Of a stretch of 64,000 bases of DNA, positions 25,518 through 33,503 are shown piece by piece; the stretch's first letter is position 1, and each line of letters begins with the position of its first letter. The notes under the pieces are model-generated. The model searched no databases and was not told the DNA's origin. It saw only the letters and a program-made list of their open reading frames with translations. Source of the stretch: Streptomyces sp. 15-116A (GTDB lineage: Bacteria > Actinomycetota > Actinomycetes > Streptomycetales > Streptomycetaceae); the NCBI RefSeq assembly GCF_025290915.1, contig NZ_JAOCQE010000002.1, forward strand, positions 24,163-88,162, written 5' to 3'. The position numbers and the translations under genes were made by a program.

Positions 25518-26303
25518 TTAAGCGGGAACAAGCAGGTACAGGGCCCACAGGGTGTTGAGGAGTGCCAGGGCGGCCGAGGTGGTCGCGTTGACCAGGGTCA
25601 GCGTGCGCAGCCGGTGGTCACGGCGTACGTACCGCAGGCCCTCACCGATCTCGGCGTGCAGACGGTGGCTTCCTGCCCGCGCCCGGGTGGTCTCACGCGT
25701 CTGGATACGGGCGGTGCACCAGGCGCTGACGAGGTAGGAGCCGACGTCACCGAGCAGTGCCCGGGCCGGTCCGAGGAGCGCGGTCAGGGTGGCGCCGAGG
25801 TTGCTGCCGGCGGTGGCGGCGACGGCGAACAGGGCGCCGATACGGCTGTTGCTCCGTTGGATCAGGGACCGGTCGACCAAGCTGGGCAGGAGACTGATGG
25901 CGGCGGCATCATGCAGCACGCCTGCCGCACCCTGCACCGCAGCGACCACCATGAGCTGAGCCAGGGACAGTCTGTCCAGCGCCGCCGCTGCGGGCACGCT
26001 GGCCAGCACGACGGCGCTGACCAGATCGCCGGTGATCATCTGCTTCCGCTTGGAGCGCCGGTCGGCCAGCGCTCCGGCGTGCAACGCCAGAAGAGCGGGC
26101 GGGAGTTGGCCCATGAACGTGATCCAGGCAACCTGGGCAGGGCTGGCATCCAGTTCGAGGACAGCCAGCACGGGCAGGGCCATTGCGCTGATCGAGCTGC
26201 CGGCCACGCTGGCGGCCTGGCCGGTCAGGTATCGACGGAAGTCCTGGTGCCGCCACAGCGACGTCCCTCCGGCCGACGAGATGGGGTCACACAGGGAGGA
26301 CAT
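25518..26303 (-). pseudogene. MFS transporter truncated at half length
   Basis: The 261-residue frame has the N-terminal half of an MFS permease: FRRYLTGQAASVAGSSIS in TM1, LADRRSKRKQM as the TM2-TM3 loop motif A, then about six to seven membrane segments ending LWALYLLVPA. Family members are about 400-430 residues, and no C-terminal half is found nearby. The frame ends where the recombinase element begins, so insertion, or a deletion next to it, is the likely cause. It is the last gene of the ABC transporter operon, overlapping the preceding frame by 17 nt. The six-helix product could still be made but should not work as an MFS pump. Confidence 0.75.
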
Positions 26304-26583
26304 GACGTACCCCCTCGGCTCCCGTCGGGCGCACGCCCGGCACGACCGTGGCTGCGTGATCGTGTTGCTCGGGCATCCCAGGCACCGCGGTGTCCACGCC
26401 CGGGTCGCTGCCTCGGATACAGCCGCTGAGCAGAAACCCCTTCCGCCGCAGTAGGGGGGCGTCAGATGGAGGTTGGCCGGTCAGCACATCGGCATCCGGA
26501 CGGGCAAGCATGGCGGTGTGCTGTGTGCTCACGGCGGCGGACAGGTCTGTGAGCACGCTGCTCTTGCGCGGGCGTGTGTTCAT
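26287..26583 (-). CDS. 98-residue hypothetical protein between ABC and MFS genes
   Basis: This short frame begins at an ATG at 26583 that overlaps the ABC transporter stop by 4 nt (ATGA). It ends 17 nt inside the MFS gene. I do not recognise the protein. It has no signal peptide or membrane span, a single Cys in a hydrophobic stretch (KGFLLSGCIRGSD), a basic N-terminus and a His-rich middle (EQHDHAA). Position and tight coupling support expression; composition gives no function. Confidence 0.5.
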   Translation of the reverse strand: MNTRPRKSSVLTDLSAAVSTQHTAMLARPDADVLTGQPPSDAPLLRRKGFLLSGCIRGSDPGVDTAVPGMPEQHDHAATVVPGVRPTGAEGVRHVLPV

Positions 26584-28613
26584 GCGGGTGCCTGCCGCTG
26601 TTCGTCATCGTCCCGGGCATCCGAGGAGACCTGGCACGACAGCAGCTGTCGGAACAGACCCGGTTGCTCGGCCAGCTCTTCGTAGGTGCCCTCCTGCACG
26701 ATCCTGCCCTCGTCGAGCACGACGATCCGGTCGGCTACGGCGACGCTGGTGATGCGGTGGGTCACCAGCAGTACCACCCGGTCCCGGGCAAGACCCCGTA
26801 GCCGCTGGAAAATCCGGTACTCGGCAAGCGGATCGAGGTTCGCGGTCGGCTCGTCAAGGACCAATAGCCCCGCCTGGCGGAAGAACGCTCGTCCGAGAGC
26901 GATGCGCTGCCACTGGCCCCCGCTCAGTTCCTCCCCGTTGAGCCACTCGCGGGCGAGAAGGGTGTCCAACCCGGCGCCGAGCTTGTCGACGACCTCGTCG
27001 GCGCCGGCGGCCTCACACGCCTCGCGTACCGCCGCGTCCCCACGCGCCGTGGGCTGCCCGAGGGTGATGTTCTCCCGCACCGTCAAAGGCCAACGCGCGT
27101 AGGTCTGGGGTACCAGGGCCACCTGCTGCCACAGCGCCTGCGGCTCGGCGTCGCCGGTAGGAACGCCGTCCCACAGCACCTGCCCGTCGGTGGGCAGGTA
27201 GAGGCCGCTGATCAATTTCGACAGCGTCGACTTACCCGAGCCGTTGAATCCGACCAGGGCGGTGACCTCGCCCTGGCGCAGGGTGAGCGTCACGTCGGAC
27301 AGAGCGTCTTGGTTCTTGCCCGCGTACCGGTGCGTGACCGACTTGATCTCGATCTTCTTCGGCGGCCCCGGGCGATGCGTGCCCCGGCGCATGCGGAACC
27401 CTCCGGCCTTGTCCAGGAAGCCGCTCCAGTCGTCCATGTACAGGCCCGTGCGCACGGCGCGCGCCCCTACCGAGACCAGACCGCGGACCGACTGGCCCAC
27501 CGTCTGCAAGGCGAAAACAGCCGTCCCGGCGTGTCCGACGCTGATGCGGCCTGTGGCCAGCAGCCACACGACCGCCGCCCATACGACTGCCGAACCCACG
27601 CCGCCGCACAGCGCGCCGATCAAGGACATGCGGGCCCCCTTGTCGGCGGCGGCGCGGTCCTCGCGGTTGATCCGTGCGACCGTCTGCCGGTACCGGCCGG
27701 AGAGGAAACCGGCCATGGTGCCGGCACGGATCTGGTCGGCAGCCTCCTTGGTGTAGATGTGCCAGCGCAGGATCGACAGCATCCGCAGGTCGCCGTTGCT
27801 GCGCAGATTTGCCAGGTATCGCACCCGTGCGGCGCTGACCTGTGCCAGGGCCTGCGGCAGGCTGGCGGCGACTAGAAGGGGGAGAAGGACCCAGTGCACG
27901 CCGGCCAGCACGATCGCGCCAGCGACGAAGGAGGCCGACGAGGCGATCAGGTCCTGCCCCTCGTCGATCAGGTCCCCGGTGACTTGCGCCCCGCGGTCGG
28001 CGGCTTCGCGGTCGTGGTTGAAGTCGGGCTCGTCATAGGCGCACAGCTCCACCTCGGCGCAGCCGGTGAGCAGCATCTGCTCGGCCTCGCGCGACATCAG
28101 CGGGCCCAACCGGGAAGACAACCAGGAGACGGTGATCCCCAGAAGGGCGCGTGCGCCGGCGGTGCCGGCCAGCAGGGCCACAGAAGGCCACGCCTGAAGG
28201 AGCCGCTGGTAGACGTCTCCACTGGTCAGCAGGGCGGTCAGGGTGCCGCTGATGGCGACCAGGCCGAGGGCTTGCATCACGCCGGTGACGGCCTGGCAGA
28301 GCAGGAGACCGATGGTCGCTCGGCGGTCGACCCGCCACGCGAGAGCCAGTGACCGGCGTACCAACTGCGGCAGCCGCCGGGCCATATCGCGCATCCTGAT
28401 CGAACGGCCGGCCGCTTCACGGCTGCCCGTCAGATCGACGTACCGCATCTGCGGCTCCCTGGCAGCCGTTTCCGATGGCTCATCCGGCTCGGCTGTAGAG
28501 GACGCGTCGGGCCCGGTCGTCGGTCCGGGAGGCAACGAAGAGGGTGTGGACTCCAGCGGGGCGGTGCGCGGCCCCGGGATGTTGTCGGGTGATGCATCGG
28601 TGGGCTCACTCAT
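26580..28613 (-). CDS. ABC transporter, fused permease and ATPase
   Basis: This is a half-size exporter of the MsbA/HlyB type, 677 residues from the ATG at 28613. A disordered acidic/Pro-rich N-terminus of about 70 residues precedes six membrane segments (about residues 100-380). The ATPase follows: Walker A GFNGSGKST, Q-loop LVPQTYARWP, signature LSGGQWQRIALGR, Walker B LLVLDEPTANLD and H-loop LVTHR. There is no N-terminal C39 peptidase. The ATG overlaps the stop of the 47-residue peptide gene (ATGA); an in-frame ATG at 28622 is possible but less well placed. Export of a peptide or lipid-like product is the family role. The upstream peptide gene makes peptide export worth considering. Confidence 0.88.
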   Translation of the reverse strand: MSEPTDASPDNIPGPRTAPLESTPSSLPPGPTTGPDASSTAEPDEPSETAAREPQMRYVDLTGSREAAGRSIRMRDMARRLPQLVRRSLALAWRVDRRATIGLLLCQAVTGVMQALGLVAISGTLTALLTSGDVYQRLLQAWPSVALLAGTAGARALLGITVSWLSSRLGPLMSREAEQMLLTGCAEVELCAYDEPDFNHDREAADRGAQVTGDLIDEGQDLIASSASFVAGAIVLAGVHWVLLPLLVAASLPQALAQVSAARVRYLANLRSNGDLRMLSILRWHIYTKEAADQIRAGTMAGFLSGRYRQTVARINREDRAAADKGARMSLIGALCGGVGSAVVWAAVVWLLATGRISVGHAGTAVFALQTVGQSVRGLVSVGARAVRTGLYMDDWSGFLDKAGGFRMRRGTHRPGPPKKIEIKSVTHRYAGKNQDALSDVTLTLRQGEVTALVGFNGSGKSTLSKLISGLYLPTDGQVLWDGVPTGDAEPQALWQQVALVPQTYARWPLTVRENITLGQPTARGDAAVREACEAAGADEVVDKLGAGLDTLLAREWLNGEELSGGQWQRIALGRAFFRQAGLLVLDEPTANLDPLAEYRIFQRLRGLARDRVVLLVTHRITSVAVADRIVVLDEGRIVQEGTYEELAEQPGLFRQLLSCQVSSDARDDDEQRQAPA

Positions 28614-28753
28614 GCTGCCCACCTCGTATCCGGTCGTGCTGCGCGCTGGGCGGCGGCGTCAACTTGCCGCCCGGATCGAGCGGAGCGCGGGACAGCCGGC
28701 ATAGGACGTTCGAATGCGGCGAAGGGATTCGCAGGGACGGGCACAGGGTTCAC
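28610..28753 (-). CDS. 47-residue peptide, copy 1 (MxPV...AFE...RPDTR family)
   Basis: The gene starts at a GTG at 28753 preceded by a strong GGAGG site with 5-nt spacing. It encodes 47 residues. The N-terminus is MNPVPVPANP, residues 13-15 are AFE, and the C-terminus is RPDTRWAA. It aligns without gaps over its full length to the 47-residue peptide at 30698-30841 (16 identical positions, including Met1, Pro3, Val4, Pro7, Ala13-Phe14-Glu15, Arg40-Pro-Asp-Thr-Arg44 and Ala47). The stop overlaps the ABC transporter start. No Cys is present. Precursor peptide, coupled leader peptide and small regulatory partner are all possible; I do not recognise the family. Confidence 0.65.
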   Translation of the reverse strand: MNPVPVPANPFAAFERPMPAVPRSARSGRQVDAAAQRAARPDTRWAA

Positions 28754-29023
28754 GGAGTCCTCCGGATGGACGCACGAGGGGTACTGGTGCTCTAACAACG
28801 GCCCCCGGACGGGTCTGTCACGGGCAGATCTGGGGCAGATAGTGGACGGATGTTCCATTGGATTGCAGGGGTCAAGCGGGCCTTGTCGTGGGTCGCGCCT
28901 GTGTCGCTCGAACAGCTGGGATCACCCTTTCGAGGTGTTGCGGGGGATCCCGTCGCGCGGTGCGGGCATGGCAACCAGGAGCAGCGGCGGCGGTGGCGTC
29001 CGCTGCTCTCGACCTGGGGTGGG

Positions 29024-30121
29024 TCAGGTTCCGGTCTGCTCCAGCGCCGCGTTCCATGCGGTGAGGGCGTCGGGGCCGGAACGCAGGAGCGGGGCGACAG
29101 GATTGGTCAGGTACTCGTGCTCGACGAGGTAGAGGCCGGCGGTGCCGGCGTAGCCGGGAAACAGTTCGTTGAGGCGGGTCATCACGGTCTCCGGCGCGGC
29201 GTCGTCAGCGTTGAGGAGGCTGCGCGCAAGGATCTTGCGGTTCCACACGTCGATGCCGAAGACGGCAGGGTCGCGGGAAGCGTGGGAGGCAATTACCGCG
29301 GCGGTGTAGGGGCCCACTCCTTTGATTTCCTGGACGGCCTCCATTAGGTTTCCGGCGGCCTTGAGGTCCTCGGTGCTGTGGTCGCGGAAGTAGGCCGCGT
29401 AATGCGGAAGGCTTTTGGCGCGAAAGCCCAGCCGGTCCCGTTCCTTCAGCGTCTCCGGCGAGACGTGGGCGATCTCGTCTGGGGTGAACCAGGCCCGCAG
29501 CGTGATCCCGTCGAAGTGGACGAGACGGCCGTAGTGGACCAGCAGGTTGCGGGTCATCTGGGCGGTGCGGCCGATGGTGACGTTCTGCAGCAGCAGGGCG
29601 ATCACGGCGATCTCGAAGTGGTCCTCCGGGCACGACTGCCGCATCCCGCCCAGGGCTGCGAGTGCCTCGCGCATTGCGGGCACACGGGACGCGAGTTCCG
29701 CGAACGCCGCCTGGTCTTCTTCCAACCCGTATGAAGAGATGAGCCGGCGCGTCAGCTCCTCGCGGTAGGCGGGCTTGAAGTCACCGTCGGTGTAGATGTC
29801 GGCGATCACGGTGCGGTCCTCGGCATGCAGCCGGACTCCGACCACGAGGTCGCTGACTCGGAAGGTACGCCAGCTGCAGGACTCGGTGTGTGCTTCGAGG
29901 CCGGTGGCGTAGTGGGACGGCTTCCAGAAGGTGTGCAGGGCGTTGAATGGGCCGTCGCCGGTGACGGGCAGTTCGAGGGTGTCGGTGTGGTCGAGGGTGC
30001 GGGGGTTCCCGTCATGCTCCTGGGTGGCGGCCGTGGGTCGCAGGGGGCCGCCGAACAGCTCGTGTTCGGCGTCGGAAACCTGCGGATCGGCCATCGTGAC
30101 CGGGCCGAAGAAACTCTTCAC
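29024..30121 (-). CDS. HhH-GPD DNA glycosylase-like protein
   Basis: The 365-residue protein has a C-terminal helix-hairpin-helix glycosylase fold. It shows helical segments LLLQNVTIGRTAQM, the hairpin IKGVGPYTAAVIASHA and the presumed catalytic Asp in AVFGIDVWNRK. Such enzymes remove damaged or modified bases from DNA. The N-terminal 150 residues are a separate beta-rich region without a recognised domain. There is no iron-sulfur Cys cluster at the C-terminus. The start at 30121 overlaps the Nudix stop (ATGA). Pairing with a Nudix hydrolase suggests removal of a modified base and cleansing of its nucleotide, but the substrate is unknown. Confidence 0.8.
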   Translation of the reverse strand: MKSFFGPVTMADPQVSDAEHELFGGPLRPTAATQEHDGNPRTLDHTDTLELPVTGDGPFNALHTFWKPSHYATGLEAHTESCSWRTFRVSDLVVGVRLHAEDRTVIADIYTDGDFKPAYREELTRRLISSYGLEEDQAAFAELASRVPAMREALAALGGMRQSCPEDHFEIAVIALLLQNVTIGRTAQMTRNLLVHYGRLVHFDGITLRAWFTPDEIAHVSPETLKERDRLGFRAKSLPHYAAYFRDHSTEDLKAAGNLMEAVQEIKGVGPYTAAVIASHASRDPAVFGIDVWNRKILARSLLNADDAAPETVMTRLNELFPGYAGTAGLYLVEHEYLTNPVAPLLRSGPDALTAWNAALEQTGT

Positions 30122-30585
30122 CGGGCGCCTCCCGCAGGCCAGTTGATGGCCCGGTAGGACGGGCCGTGGGTGAGCATGTGGAAGATGGTGGGGGTGTAGG
30201 GGTGACAGTCCGGCGACGGTCGTTCCATCGGCACCCAGAAGAGCCCTTCGTGCTTGTGTGGCTTGGCGTTGTACGGCTCACCCGTCCACGACTGCGCCAC
30301 GAACACGGCGGTGATCCGGTCCAGGCCACCGTCGGTGTCGTGGTGGTGGATTAGCCCGCAGAACTCCTGCTGATCAGCAGTGATAAGGACCCCCACCTCC
30401 TCCATGGCCTCGCGTCGCGCAGCATGGTCGAGTGGTTCGCCGACTTCCAGGTGGCCGCCCACGACAGTGAGCTGTCCCGGTGCGAGGGCGGCGTCCAGTG
30501 CGCGGCGTACGCACAGGGCGGCGCCGTTCGTACGGAGCAGGACCTGTGCCACGTCGGCGATCAGAGGGTGAGGCGAGTCGCTCAC
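30118..30585 (-). CDS. Nudix hydrolase (A)
   Basis: The product is a 155-residue Nudix pyrophosphohydrolase with the complete box GGHLEVGEPLDHAARREAME followed by EVGV, including the metal-binding REAMEE residues. The GTG at 30585 overlaps the stop of the 39-residue frame upstream (GTGA), and its own stop overlaps the glycosylase start. Substrates in this family are nucleoside diphosphates linked to another group. Context points to a modified nucleotide. Confidence 0.9.
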   Translation of the reverse strand: MSDSPHPLIADVAQVLLRTNGAALCVRRALDAALAPGQLTVVGGHLEVGEPLDHAARREAMEEVGVLITADQQEFCGLIHHHDTDGGLDRITAVFVAQSWTGEPYNAKPHKHEGLFWVPMERPSPDCHPYTPTIFHMLTHGPSYRAINWPAGGAR

Positions 30586-30701
30586 GGGCGGCCCTCCTGT
30601 ACCAGGCGTTCTACGGTGTGCCGACCGTTGGTCACGAGGGCACCGTCGTGCCGAAAGCTATAGGTGAGGACGGAGGACGGGAGAGGTGTGGGCTGCGTCA
30701 T
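30582..30701 (-). CDS. 39-residue hypothetical frame linking peptide 2 and the Nudix gene
   Basis: The frame starts with an ATG at 30701 overlapping the stop of peptide 2 (ATGA), and its stop overlaps the Nudix GTG. It encodes a small protein with SVLTYSFRHDGALVTNGRH in the middle. I do not recognise it; it may be a scrap of a larger protein. Unbroken coupling on both sides makes translation likely. Confidence 0.4.
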   Translation of the reverse strand: MTQPTPLPSSVLTYSFRHDGALVTNGRHTVERLVQEGRP

Positions 30702-30841
30702 GCCAGGTACCTCGTATCCGGTCGTGACCCGTCGGCGAGCAGAGCTGCGCGACCGGAGGTGAGGCGAAGGCTGGCGCCCGAGGAGGTAGCGGCATTTTCG
30801 AATGCAGGATGAACGAGCCCAGGGCGGCGTACGGGATACAT
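30698..30841 (-). CDS. 47-residue peptide, copy 2 (MxPV...AFE...RPDTR family)
   Basis: The gene starts at the ATG at 30841 with GAGGAG six nucleotides upstream. The 47-residue product begins MYPVRRPG, has PAFEN at 12-16 and ends SRPDTRYLA. It is the same length as the peptide at 28610-28753 and aligns to it without gaps. The DNA encoding the RPDTR end (CCGGATACGAGGT) is identical in the two copies. As with copy 1, its stop overlaps the next start by 4 nt. No Cys, signal peptide or membrane segment is present. The function is unknown. Confidence 0.65.
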   Translation of the reverse strand: MYPVRRPGLVHPAFENAATSSGASLRLTSGRAALLADGSRPDTRYLA

Positions 30842-30919
30842 GGGGACTCCTCGGGGCGAGATGCGGACAGGTGATCGGGTAACGGCGGTCCTGCAGTAGC
30901 CGTAACGGGTGGAGGGGGG

Positions 30920-30941
30920 CGAAATCTAGAACGTGATTTCG
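30920..30941 (-). promoter_or_regulatory. dyad upstream of peptide 2
   Basis: CGAAATC (30920-30926) and GATTTCG (30935-30941) form an exact 7-bp dyad with an 8-nt centre. It lies about 80 bp before the peptide 2 start in an AT-richer patch, unusual for this GC-rich DNA. It is a candidate operator or promoter site. No equivalent is seen upstream of peptide 1. Confidence 0.4.
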
Positions 30942-31055
30942 AATACCGGGCTCTCTCCTTGTGTGGTCGGGTGGGGCGGATTGTGATGCAGTGTTCGATC
31001 ACTCATGTGGGTTGCGGTACCTCCTGCGGGGGATTGTCGGGGGGCGCTTGGTCGG

Positions 31056-32264
31056 TCATTCCGTGGCCAGGTCCGGGCGGAGGGCGACGGCGTCGCGGAG
31101 GAAGCTGCGCTTGGAGTAGAAGGTGTGCTCGGCGGCCCAACCGTGACTGGCGAGGTACTCGCAGAGCCAGCTGTCGATCCGCTTCATCTCGATGAGGATC
31201 TCGTCCTGGTCGTGGTCGAGGATGCTGCGTGAGCGGAGGTACTCCAGCTCGCACTGGGAGAGCACCACGTCGGGGGCCGCCAGGAGGGCGCAGCGGTCGA
31301 GGAAGATGCCGTAGACGTGGCCGGTGCGCAGCGACTCGCACTGGATGTCGTAGCGGACGCGCTGGAAGGGCGGCATGGCCCGGACCTGGAGGTTCAAGTC
31401 TTCGCGCAGGAACGTCTCGAAGCGGTCGGGGGTGATGTCGAGGCCAGGGGTGAGTTCCTCGCGGCGGGCGAAGGCGTCCTCGGTGAACCACTTTCGCTTG
31501 AGCACGTGCCCGGCGGTGACGGTGGGGATGAAGGAGGCGTAGCCGATCTCGGGCTCGGGGCCGGTGACGTCGAACAGATGGTTCTCGGTGTGGTGGATCT
31601 GGAACTCTTCCCGGTACTCCGGACGGCAGCCTTCCAGCTTGCCGTCGCGCAGTGCCTTGAGCAGTTCCATGGACGCGGACCAGATGTCCGGTGCCGGGGC
31701 GAGGGTGTACTTGAACTCCAGCTCAGTGCCGGAGAAGTGCTTGCGGAAGTACCGCAGATGATTGTTGAGCGCCGTGCTCGACTCTGCGTGCGCCGTCAGC
31801 ACGGGGTCGAACCAGCGCAGTTCCTCGACCGGGCCGTGGCCTACTGGGTCCCGGGTGGTGCGGACGAAGCAGGCGTCCTCGGGGTGGAAGCGGATCTGCG
31901 CGTACGCGTGGTAGCCGCCGCCGGGGTGTTCGGCTAGGTAGCACAGCGGCACCAGGCCGGGGGCGGCTTCGGTGCCGACCAGGCCGCGCAGGGCGGGGCC
32001 GGCGATGGCGTCGGGGAACAGTTCGCCGCCGTCGATTCTGGCCGCCGCGAGCCGGGTGCCGCCGGGGTACAGCGCTTCGGCCGGGCAGGGCCCCAGCGCG
32101 TTCCAGCGGACGATCACGGTGGTGGCCGGCCGGCATACCTCCTGTGGTGGCACCCGTACGAGCACGATCGGCTCGTCTGGTCGCCGTGGCGCGGTGCGGT
32201 TGAGGAGGTGGACGCCTCCGAGGACGACCCATGCTCCGCGGTACGAGGGCTGCTCATCGGGCAC
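31056..32264 (-). CDS. unknown protein with CYTH-like C-terminal half
   Basis: The 402-residue product starts at the GTG at 32264, which has a strong GAAGGAG site; the frame extends to 32342 without a better start. The N-terminal 170 residues resemble no domain I know. From about residue 180 the pattern TELEFKYTL, the Arg/Lys-rich middle (KRKWFTEDAFARREEL), CELEYLRSR and EILIEMKRID resembles the alternating acidic and basic strands of CYTH-superfamily triphosphate-tunnel enzymes (ExExK then paired Glu). Binding of a triphosphate or nucleotide is inferred. It sits between the peptide/Nudix operon and a divergent Nudix gene. Confidence 0.55.
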   Translation of the reverse strand: MPDEQPSYRGAWVVLGGVHLLNRTAPRRPDEPIVLVRVPPQEVCRPATTVIVRWNALGPCPAEALYPGGTRLAAARIDGGELFPDAIAGPALRGLVGTEAAPGLVPLCYLAEHPGGGYHAYAQIRFHPEDACFVRTTRDPVGHGPVEELRWFDPVLTAHAESSTALNNHLRYFRKHFSGTELEFKYTLAPAPDIWSASMELLKALRDGKLEGCRPEYREEFQIHHTENHLFDVTGPEPEIGYASFIPTVTAGHVLKRKWFTEDAFARREELTPGLDITPDRFETFLREDLNLQVRAMPPFQRVRYDIQCESLRTGHVYGIFLDRCALLAAPDVVLSQCELEYLRSRSILDHDQDEILIEMKRIDSWLCEYLASHGWAAEHTFYSKRSFLRDAVALRPDLATE

Positions 32265-32406
32265 GCTGGTCTCCTTCGTGTGAAGCGGGTGCCACGGGTG
32301 ATCGCCCTGCAGCCCGAAGGGGCCACCGGGTCGGCCGGGCATCCCCGGATGGCTGCCTGCTCGCCGCTGCGACGTCCGGCCGGTTTGTCGGCCTAGGGTG
32401 GGGCGG

Positions 32407-32937
32407 GTGAGTCATGGTGAAGTCGGTCAGGTGATCTTGGACGAGGCTGTTGCGGATGCCCGCCTCGCCGCATGGGAGTTCGACGGTGCACGGGACTGGC
32501 TGGAGGAAGCCCGCCGGCATCCCATGGAGCCGCTGGCGGCCGAGGTGTGGGTCACCGACCCTGCTTTCGAGCACGTCCTGCTGGTCAAGCACCGCGTGCG
32601 CGGATGGGTGCCGCCAGGTGGCAAGGTGGAGCCGGGCGAGGCGCCGCGTGCGGCGGCGGCACGAGAGCTGCTGGAGGAGACCGGCCTGCGCTGCGAGCTG
32701 CTGCCCGAGCCCGCAGCCGTGGCGGTGCGTTCCTACCGGGCCGACTGGACTCCGACGCTGGGCCTGTCCTACGCCGCGATCGTCGGACGCGACGTTCCGC
32801 TCGCCGGGGAGCAGAACCAGCCGGCGGCATGGTTCTGTCTGGACACAGGCTGGGACAGCGTCTTCCCCGAGGACCGCGAGCGGATCCGTGCGCACGCTCG
32901 CCGTCTGGCAGCGGGCCGGGCGGTCGGCTCCCGCTGA
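32407..32937 (+). CDS. Nudix hydrolase (B)
   Basis: The product is a 176-residue Nudix protein with the full box GGKVEPGEAPRAAAARELLE followed by ETGL. It begins at the GTG at 32407 (GGGTGGGG site) or 32398. It is the only rightward gene between 18.9 and 49.9 kb. The 3' end is 20 bp from the converging Nudix gene C. The N-terminal 50 residues form a helical pre-domain. The substrate is unknown. With the CYTH-like gene it forms a divergent pair that must share the interval 32265-32400. Confidence 0.88.
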   Translation: MSHGEVGQVILDEAVADARLAAWEFDGARDWLEEARRHPMEPLAAEVWVTDPAFEHVLLVKHRVRGWVPPGGKVEPGEAPRAAAARELLEETGLRCELLPEPAAVAVRSYRADWTPTLGLSYAAIVGRDVPLAGEQNQPAAWFCLDTGWDSVFPEDRERIRAHARRLAAGRAVGSR

Positions 32938-32957
32938 GGCAGGCCCCTGGCCGCCGT

Positions 32958-33503
32958 TCACAGGACGGCCTCGATCTGGTCGAGGTCGGCCGAGGGAAGG
33001 GTGACGAGCTCAAGGTCGTGCAGGAAGCGGCACCACACCGGCTCCAGGCCGGGTTCGCGCTCGAACTCCTCACGGTCCAGGCATCCGTTGGCGTGCGCGG
33101 CGGTCCGCAACGCGTGCTGCTGCAGCTGGGCCGGGTGGATCCACCGAGGGGCGCGGACCTCCCGGGGCGAGGGGCACAGCGACCCGGAAACCTCGGCCTG
33201 GAAGATCCACCAGTGGTGGCCGACCGGACCGCTGGGCGTGCGGTGGCAGTGGTTCGGCCGCCACTGGTCCAGCAGGAGGTGCAGGTGGGTGACGGTAAGA
33301 CCGACCTCTTCGGTGACTTCGTCGCGGGCGGCCTGCTCGGGGCCGCCATGCTCGTCGACGTGGCCGGCGACCGGGGCGATTCCGGCCGGAGGAATCGCCC
33401 GCTCGAACACCAGCAGGCCGCTCGGGGAGGAGATCAGTACCCCGACGCTTGCGTGGTCACAGAGGCGGGCCCCGCCGTCGGGAGCCGGGGCGGCCGGGGT
33501 CAT
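32958..33503 (-). CDS. Nudix-like protein (C)
   Basis: The 181-residue product starts at the ATG at 33503, overlapping the methyltransferase stop by 4 nt. It shows a Nudix box variant: GHVDEHGGPEQAARDEVTEE followed by VGLT, retaining the metal-binding xEVTEE acids. The larger frame to 33659 overlaps the methyltransferase and is not used. It is the last gene of the deazaguanine/nucleotide operon and may hydrolyse a nucleotide intermediate or by-product. Confidence 0.82.
   Translation of the reverse strand: MTPAAPAPDGGARLCDHASVGVLISSPSGLLVFERAIPPAGIAPVAGHVDEHGGPEQAARDEVTEEVGLTVTHLHLLLDQWRPNHCHRTPSGPVGHHWWIFQAEVSGSLCPSPREVRAPRWIHPAQLQQHALRTAAHANGCLDREEFEREPGLEPVWCRFLHDLELVTLPSADLDQIEAVL

Noticed and set aside
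28610..28753. Classification of the 47-residue peptides as lanthipeptide or lasso precursors
   Set aside because: They have no Cys, and no lanthionine synthetase, radical SAM, YcaO or lasso cyclase gene is in the neighbourhood.
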